A stretch of 10,811 nucleotides of DNA. Origin: Clostridiales bacterium (GTDB lineage Bacteria; Bacillota; Clostridia; Caldicoprobacterales; DTU083). The notes beneath the pieces are model-generated. The model was given only the letters and a program-made list of their open reading frames with translations. It was not told the origin of the DNA and did not search any database. This document shows positions 6,664 to 10,811 of the stretch, piece after piece. The stretch's first letter is position 1; every line of letters starts with the position of its first letter. The stretch spans positions 1 to 10,811 of the forward strand of contig JAAZEK010000315.1 in NCBI GenBank assembly GCA_012512335.1. Reading direction: 5' to 3'. The position numbers were made by a program, and so were the translations under genes.

Positions 6664-7356
6664 ATGAAAGTTGCTATAGACCTTCATATCCATTCTGCCT
6701 TGTCACCTTGTGGGGATGACGATATGACCCCTAACAACATAGTGAATATGGCAATATTGAACGGTTTGGATGCCATAGCAGTAACCGACCATAACAGCTG
6801 TGATAACGTGGAAGCAGTTATGAAGGTAGCTGAAGGACGAATATTAGTAATCCCAGGGATGGAGCTTCAAACTAGGGAAGAAGTCCATCTTCTATCCTAT
6901 TTTAATGATCTAAGCTCACTTATATCATTTAGCAATGAACTTTTGCCTTTTTTCGACGGATTATCCAACAGTCCTTCTTTTTTTGGTCACCAGTGGATTA
7001 TTAATGAATTGGATGAAATAACAGGAGAAATGGATCAGGCTTTGCTAACCTCTCTTTCTATTTCCTTAGATGATGCTGTGGAGCTCATTAGGAGGCATAA
7101 AGGTATAGCTGTACCTGCGCATGTAAATAAATCCTCATATAGTATAACATCACAGCTTGGGTTCTTACCTTCATATTTAAATTTTCGAATGCTGGAATAT
7201 TCACAATACCATGAGATGAACTTTTCTGATTTTCCAAGATGTAATTTTATTTTTTCTTCTGATGCCCATAGCTTGGGTCAAATTTTAGATAGGACTATGT
7301 TGATTTCTGTTGATGATCTTAGTATTGACGGAATTCTTGAAGCTTTATCAAAATAA
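6664..7356 (+). CDS. PHP-domain putative metal-dependent phosphoesterase
   Basis: The 230-residue product is a PHP domain, as in histidinol phosphatase HisK, DNA polymerase III and TrpH/YciV nucleases. Motif I is DLHIHSALSPCGDDDMTP (H8, H10 and nearby Asp), motif II TDHNS (D42, H43), then GMELQTREEVHLL (E67, H75), PAHVNK (H153) and SSDAHS (D200, H202). The full set of metal-binding residues appears present, so it should be active as a two- or three-metal hydrolase. The substrate cannot be told: a phosphate ester, nucleotide or oligonucleotide are possible. GAGGTG (6653-6658) overlaps the stop of the preceding DRTGG gene, so it is the last gene of this cluster. A likely terminator follows. Homologues beside DRTGG and HydS-like genes are, to my recollection, recurrent in Clostridia. 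Confidence 0.9.
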   Translation: MKVAIDLHIHSALSPCGDDDMTPNNIVNMAILNGLDAIAVTDHNSCDNVEAVMKVAEGRILVIPGMELQTREEVHLLSYFNDLSSLISFSNELLPFFDGLSNSPSFFGHQWIINELDEITGEMDQALLTSLSISLDDAVELIRRHKGIAVPAHVNKSSYSITSQLGFLPSYLNFRMLEYSQYHEMNFSDFPRCNFIFSSDAHSLGQILDRTMLISVDDLSIDGILEALSK

Positions 7357-7362
7357 TATTAC

Positions 7363-7413
7363 AACAGCTATACCAGTTTGAACAGCTGTTATATAATAGC
7401 GAAGGTTTTTTTT
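7363..7413 (+). terminator. Possible terminator after the PHP gene
   Basis: AACAGCT (7363-7369) pairs with AGCTGTT (7384-7390). An overlapping alternative pairs GCTAT (7367-7371) with ATAGC (7396-7400). A run of eight T (7406-7413) follows. The distance from the first stem to the T run (15 bases) is larger than ideal, so the alternative longer fold would be needed for efficient termination. Confidence 0.35.
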
Positions 7414-7430
7414 ATTTCCTTTATCAATAT

Positions 7431-7448
7431 TTGTGAAAAACTTGACGA
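7431..7448 (+). promoter_or_regulatory. Rex-like operator candidate
   Basis: TTGTGAA-AAAC-TTGACGA matches the Rex operator form TTGTGAA-N4-TTCACAA with 7/7 in the left half and 5/7 in the right half. It ends 6 bases before the -35 box of the hydrogenase operon. Rex is the NADH/NAD+-sensing repressor that controls fermentation and hydrogenase genes in many Bacillota, so site and context fit. No rex gene is in the window. Confidence 0.4.
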
Positions 7449-7454
7449 ATTTTC

Positions 7455-7483
7455 TTGATTGTCAAGTCTCTTTGTGGGATAAT
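7455..7483 (+). promoter_or_regulatory. Sigma-A-type promoter of the hnd operon
   Basis: TTGATT (7455-7460) and GATAAT (7478-7483) are 17 bases apart, with TGG (7475-7477) forming an extended -10. Matches are 4/6 and 5/6. The predicted start near 7490 gives a leader of about 40 bases before the hndA ATG. CTTGAC (7441-7446) and GTCAAG (7461-7466) form an inverted repeat across the -35 region. Confidence 0.6.
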
Positions 7484-7530
7484 ATTCTTGGTTCATGTAA
7501 CTAAAATAATTTATGGGGGAGGGAGTATAC

Positions 7531-8019
7531 ATGACAGCTACTATTCTTCAAGAAAATAAGGAAAAGCTTACAGACCTACAAAAAACTATAAATGAATTTA
7601 AGGACAAAGAAGGTCCGCTAATGCCGATTATGCACAAAGCTCAGGAACTATTTGGTTATCTACCAGTTGAGGTTCAGGAATATATAGCGGAAGCTTTGGA
7701 TATACCGCTTACAGATATATATGGAGTGGCCACCTTCTATTCTCAATTCACACTAAAACCACAAGGTAAATACACTATAGGTGTTTGCATGGGCACAGCT
7801 TGCTATGTAAAGGGCTCACAGGCAGTTTTAGATGAATTAGCGAATGTGCTTAATTTAAAACCTGGCGAAACGTCTGAAGATTTCAATTTTACATTGAATG
7901 CTACCCGTTGTTTGGGAGCTTGTGGTCTAGCACCAGTCATAATGATCAATGACGATGTCTACGGTCGTTTGGTACCGTCTGATATCAAAGGCATTATAGA
8001 CAAATATCGCGTTAAATAA
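7531..8019 (+). CDS. hndA: NADH-linked hydrogenase subunit HndA (NuoE/HydC-like, [2Fe-2S])
   Basis: This is the small thioredoxin-like subunit of multimeric NAD-linked [FeFe]-hydrogenases, homologous to NuoE of complex I and to HydC. It passes electrons between the flavin subunit and the other clusters. From the ATG at 7531 the product has 162 residues. It has an N-terminal helical part (PLMPIMHKAQELFGYLP; IYGVATFYSQF) and a C-terminal [2Fe-2S] domain with C86 and C91 (GVCMGTAC) and C127 and C131 (RCLGACG). All four ligands are present. I chose the ATG at 7531 because GGGGGAGGGAG (7515-7525) is correctly placed before it; the ATG at 7513 lies upstream of that site. It is the first gene of the operon and the next gene starts after 3 bases. 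Confidence 0.96.
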   Translation: MTATILQENKEKLTDLQKTINEFKDKEGPLMPIMHKAQELFGYLPVEVQEYIAEALDIPLTDIYGVATFYSQFTLKPQGKYTIGVCMGTACYVKGSQAVLDELANVLNLKPGETSEDFNFTLNATRCLGACGLAPVIMINDDVYGRLVPSDIKGIIDKYRVK

Positions 8020-8022
8020 TCT

Positions 8023-8571
8023 ATGGAAGATTTATCATTACACATATTGGATTTAGCCCAAAATTCCATTTCAGCTGGTGCTACATTGATTGAACTCTCT
8101 ATAAGAGACGGCATTAAAAAGGGAGAAAAATGGGTAGAGATACGAGACAATGGTAAAGGTATGGATCCGGAACAAATCAATCGGGTAGGCGATCCCTTTT
8201 ATACAACTCGTACTACGCGTAAAGTAGGTTTGGGCATTCCAATGTTTAAAGCTTCCACAGAAGCAAGCGGTGGTAAACTGCAAATTACTTCTCAATTAGG
8301 GAAAGGCACCACATTAGAGGCATTGTTTATTAGCGACCATATTGACTGCATTCCATTGGGGAATATGGAAGAAACCATCACAGCACTGATATATATGAAT
8401 CCAGAAGTGGATTTTGTATATATTCACGAAAGTAATGGCAGGAAGTTCTTATTAGATACTCGTCAGATACGGGAAGTTCTAGGGGAAGTAAACATTGATG
8501 ATCCAGAGATTATTAACTGGATCAAGAAATTTGTAGAAGATGGTCTTGAAGAATTAAATGGAGGTGTGTGA
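8023..8571 (+). CDS. Hydrogenase-operon ATP-binding protein (GHKL ATPase) with C-terminal extension
   Basis: The N-terminal ~100 residues form a histidine-kinase-like ATPase domain: N-box LDLAQNSISAGA (N14), G1 RDNGKGM (D42, G44, G46), F-box FYTTR (59-63) and G2 GLGIPM (69-74). There is no sensor, transmembrane or HisKA domain. A further ~80 residues (from about FISDHIDCIPLGN) form an unrecognised region. There is no clear ribosome binding site before the ATG, only 3 bases after hndA, so translation probably depends on coupling. It sits between subunit genes of the hydrogenase, which suggests a role in expression, phosphorylation or assembly of the complex. No reaction can be assigned. It differs from the ATPase at 4430-4897, which is closer to anti-sigma kinases. 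Confidence 0.88.
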   Translation: MEDLSLHILDLAQNSISAGATLIELSIRDGIKKGEKWVEIRDNGKGMDPEQINRVGDPFYTTRTTRKVGLGIPMFKASTEASGGKLQITSQLGKGTTLEALFISDHIDCIPLGNMEETITALIYMNPEVDFVYIHESNGRKFLLDTRQIREVLGEVNIDDPEIINWIKKFVEDGLEELNGGV

Positions 8572-8574
8572 CAC

Positions 8575-8943
8575 ATGAAGTCTTTGAAAGAACTTGAACA
8601 AATCAAACAGAAAACTTTAGATGCTGTTAATTTGAGAAAAGAAAGAACCGGAGGTACCCGAGTTGTTGTAGGTATGGCCACCTGTGGTATAGCAGCAGGA
8701 GCTCGCCCGGTACTACTGACATTTCTTGAAGAAGTTAAGAATAGGAAATTGGGGGATGTTTCCATATCCCAAACAGGCTGTATTGGCGTATGCCGTTTAG
8801 AGCCTATGGTCGAGATTACACGTCCCGGCGAAGAAAAGGTTACCTATGTAAATATGACTGCAGAAAAGGTAAAAAGGATTATTGCCGAACATGTAGTTAA
8901 CGGCCAGGTTGTTACAGAATATACAATCGGTGCTGCAGAGTAA
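8575..8943 (+). CDS. hndB: NADH-linked hydrogenase subunit HndB (thioredoxin-like ferredoxin)
   Basis: The 122-residue protein resembles HndB, a small thioredoxin-fold ferredoxin-like subunit found in hnd/hyd operons. An N-terminal helix (to about residue 25) is followed by VVVGMATCGIAAGARPV and SQTGCIGVC. Only three cysteines exist in the whole protein (C37, C69, C73); the partner Cys expected after C37 in a classical CX4-12C...CX3C [2Fe-2S] site is absent. From memory, the CGIAAGA form is common in HndB proteins, so this may be the family norm. GGAGGT (8560-8565) lies 9 bases before the ATG and inside the end of the preceding gene. It likely contacts the homologous N-terminal domain of HndC. 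Confidence 0.9.
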   Translation: MKSLKELEQIKQKTLDAVNLRKERTGGTRVVVGMATCGIAAGARPVLLTFLEEVKNRKLGDVSISQTGCIGVCRLEPMVEITRPGEEKVTYVNMTAEKVKRIIAEHVVNGQVVTEYTIGAAE

Positions 8944-8974
8944 CAACAGAATGCAATATAAGGAGGGTTTCAAA

Positions 8975-10771
8975 ATGGAGTTTTATCGTTCCCATGTACT
9001 CATTTGTGGAGGAACAGGTTGTCATTCTTCTGGATCTACGGAAGTAATGGATGTTTTTAAAACTGAACTGGCAAATAACAAATTGGAAAATGAAGTTAAA
9101 CTGGTACAGACTGGTTGTTTTGGATTATGTGCTGAAGGTCCTGTTGTTATCGTTTATCCAGAGGGAGCATTTTATAGCAGAGTAACCAAAGACCACGTAT
9201 CAAGAATTGTAACTGAGCATCTACTAAAAGGTAGAATAGTTACCGATTTATTATATCATGACAGCGTTCATGATGATGAGGCCATCAAATCCCTAGATGA
9301 GGTAGAATTTTACAAAAAGCAGAGACGTTTGGCTTTGCGTAATTGTGGCGTTATAGATCCAGAAAAAATAGAAGAATATATTGCTTTTGATGGATATAAG
9401 GCTCTCGGTAAGGCATTGCTGGAGAGCACCCCTGAAGACATTATAAGCACTATCAAAGCTTCTGGCCTAAGAGGTCGTGGCGGTGCTGGTTTCCCTACTG
9501 GTCTAAAATGGGATTTCACCGCAAAAGCTGAAGGTGACAAAAAGTATGTCTTGTGTAACGCTGACGAAGGAGACCCTGGTGCATTCATGGACAGAAGTGT
9601 ACTGGAAGGAGATCCTCACGCTGTATTGGAAGCAATGGCAATTGCTGGTTATGCTGTTGGCGCAGATCAAGGGTATATCTATGTAAGAGCCGAATACCCA
9701 ATTGCTGTAAGGCGTATGAATATTGCAATTGATCAAGCAAGAGAAGCTGGACTCTTAGGTAAAAACATCTTTGGTACCGACTTCAATTTTGATCTTGAAA
9801 TCAGATTAGGGGCTGGTGCGTTCGTATGTGGTGAGGAAACCGCATTAATCTCATCAATAGAAGGAAATAGAGGAGAACCTAGACCGCGACCTCCGTTTCC
9901 AGCAAATAAAGGTGTGTTTGGACAACCTACTTTGCTTAACAACGTAGAAACTTATGCTAATATCCCCCAGATTATTTTAAACGGTGCTGATTGGTTCCAA
10001 ACAATTGGAACAGAAAAGAGCAAGGGAACAAAGGTATTTGCACTAGGCGGCAAGGTTATGAACACTGGTTTAGTGGAGGTTCCAATGGGAACTACACTCA
10101 GGGAAATCATATTTGAAATAGGTGGAGGAATTCCAGATGGTAAGGAATTTAAAGCAGCTCAAACTGGTGGTCCTTCTGGTGGCTGTATTCCTACTGAGCA
10201 TCTGGATACCCCAATTGATTATGATTCTTTAGCCAGTATCGGTTCAATGATGGGCTCAGGTGGCTTAATCGTCATGGACGAAGATAACTGTATGGTTGAT
10301 ATAGCTAGGTTTTTCCTAGATTTCACTGTTGACGAATCCTGCGGAAAATGTCCTCCTTGCCGAATCGGAACCAAACGTATGTATGAAATTTTGGATCGTA
10401 TCAGCAAAGGACAAGGTGAAGAAGGCGATCTTGAAAAGCTTGAAGAGCTAGGCAAGAACATCAAGATATCCGCACTTTGTGGATTGGGGCAAACAGCACC
10501 CAACCCAATTTTAAGTACCATCCGGTATTTTAGAGATGAATACGAGGCTCATATTCGTGACAAAAAATGTCCTGCAGGTGTATGTCAGGCATTACTACAG
10601 ATCATTATTCAAGCAGAAGCATGCAAGGGTTGCGGTCTGTGTATCAAAGTATGCCCTACAGATGCTATCTCAGGAGAACGCAGAAGCCCACATATCATAG
10701 ATCAGGACAAGTGTATCAAATGTGGAGCCTGCATAGAAAAATGCCCCTTCAAGGCCATAGTGAAGGGTTAA
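8975..10771 (+). CDS. hndC: NADH-linked hydrogenase flavoprotein subunit HndC (NuoF/HydB-like)
   Basis: This 598-residue subunit binds NAD(H) and FMN and is the probable bifurcation centre of HydABC-type hydrogenases. In order: a thioredoxin-like [2Fe-2S] domain (C11, C16, C48, C52); a complex I 51-kDa-like FMN/NAD domain with GRGGAGFPTG (167-176), CNADEGDPGAF (from C194) and FVCGEET (283-289); an SLBB-like segment (about 360-430); the [4Fe-4S] site SCGKCPPC (C456, C459, C462) plus C502; a HX5CX4C motif (EAHIRDKKCPAGVC) resembling the zinc site reported in HydB structures; and a two-cluster ferredoxin end (C550/553/556/560 and C580/583/586/590). All ligands are intact. AAGGAGG (8960-8966) sets the ATG at 8975; the TTG upstream, inside hndB, has no such site. 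The gene continues into the probable hndD after 26 bases. Confidence 0.97.
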   Translation: MEFYRSHVLICGGTGCHSSGSTEVMDVFKTELANNKLENEVKLVQTGCFGLCAEGPVVIVYPEGAFYSRVTKDHVSRIVTEHLLKGRIVTDLLYHDSVHDDEAIKSLDEVEFYKKQRRLALRNCGVIDPEKIEEYIAFDGYKALGKALLESTPEDIISTIKASGLRGRGGAGFPTGLKWDFTAKAEGDKKYVLCNADEGDPGAFMDRSVLEGDPHAVLEAMAIAGYAVGADQGYIYVRAEYPIAVRRMNIAIDQAREAGLLGKNIFGTDFNFDLEIRLGAGAFVCGEETALISSIEGNRGEPRPRPPFPANKGVFGQPTLLNNVETYANIPQIILNGADWFQTIGTEKSKGTKVFALGGKVMNTGLVEVPMGTTLREIIFEIGGGIPDGKEFKAAQTGGPSGGCIPTEHLDTPIDYDSLASIGSMMGSGGLIVMDEDNCMVDIARFFLDFTVDESCGKCPPCRIGTKRMYEILDRISKGQGEEGDLEKLEELGKNIKISALCGLGQTAPNPILSTIRYFRDEYEAHIRDKKCPAGVCQALLQIIIQAEACKGCGLCIKVCPTDAISGERRSPHIIDQDKCIKCGACIEKCPFKAIVKG

Positions 10772-10797
10772 GCTTATTAGAAAAGGGAGTGACTAAG

Positions 10798-10811
10798 ATG
10801 GAAATGGTAAA
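10798..10811 (+). CDS. Start of the next operon gene, probably HndD/HydA catalytic [FeFe]-hydrogenase subunit (cut by window edge)
   Basis: An ATG at 10798 is preceded by AAAAGGGAGTG (10781-10791) at suitable distance and lies 26 bases after hndC. Only M-E-M-V and part of the next codon are visible, so the product cannot be read. The identity is inferred from the operon order hndA-(ATPase)-hndB-hndC-hndD. Confidence 0.55.

Noticed and set aside
7357..7530. Riboswitch or small RNA in the 174-base gap before hndA
   Set aside because: The gap is accounted for by a possible terminator, the Rex-like box and the promoter; the leader after the predicted start is only about 40 bases, too short for a known riboswitch.
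8909..8974. TTG 8909 as an N-terminally extended start for hndC
   Set aside because: It lies inside hndB without a ribosome binding site, while AAGGAGG precedes the ATG at 8975 and homologues begin at the thioredoxin-like domain.
9310..10521. Minus-strand open frames inside hndC
   Set aside because: They are antisense to a gene with intact motifs throughout, and their translations show low-complexity, non-family sequence.

Overview
The window looks like the chromosome of an anaerobic, H2-metabolising member of the Clostridia (Bacillota). The evidence is moderately low GC, strong AGGAGG-type ribosome binding sites, a groESL operon behind a perfect CIRCE element, and an Hnd/HydABC-type NAD-linked [FeFe]-hydrogenase operon preceded by a cluster typical of putative H2-sensing hydrogenases. 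The sequence alone does not settle the genus; a Peptococcaceae- or Syntrophomonas-like organism is a reasonable guess.

Left part, minus strand (16-2987): groL and groS form a heat-shock operon read leftwards from a sigma-A-like promoter (2044-2072), with a CIRCE operator for HrcA (2006-2032) just downstream of it. Upstream and also leftward is a DUF6062-type cysteine-rich protein (2226-2987). Its apparent intrinsic terminator (2059-2109) overlaps the groES promoter. A divergent 112-bp gap leads to a rightward gene for a membrane-anchored SPOR-domain protein (3100-3987).

Middle part, plus strand (4075-7356): five tightly packed genes encode a DRTGG-domain protein, an anti-sigma-factor-like ATP-binding protein, a HydS-like [FeFe]-hydrogenase homologue, a second DRTGG-domain protein and a PHP-domain putative phosphoesterase. 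The hydrogenase homologue keeps all four H-cluster cysteines but has Ala at the proton-transfer Cys position and lacks a PAS domain. Overlaps and short gaps indicate one or two transcripts; a possible internal promoter lies before the hydrogenase homologue (4924-4953). I read this as a redox or H2 sensing and signalling module whose output is unknown. It is the most interesting part of the window.

Right part, plus strand (7531-10811): a separate hnd/hyd operon has its own promoter (7455-7483) and a Rex-like operator candidate (7431-7448). It encodes HndA (NuoE-like), a stand-alone ATP-binding GHKL protein with an extra C-terminal region, HndB (small thioredoxin-like ferredoxin) and HndC (NuoF-like flavoprotein with added ferredoxin domains). 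The first codons of what should be HndD, the catalytic [FeFe] subunit, lie at the right edge. Together these would make a multimeric, probably electron-bifurcating/confurcating NAD- and ferredoxin-linked hydrogenase. The neighbouring sensor-like module may tune its expression or activity.

No tRNA, rRNA, CRISPR array, insertion sequence or phage feature was found. No stretch longer than 300 bases lacks a gene. The largest gaps, 1967-2225 and 7357-7530, hold the regulatory sites listed.
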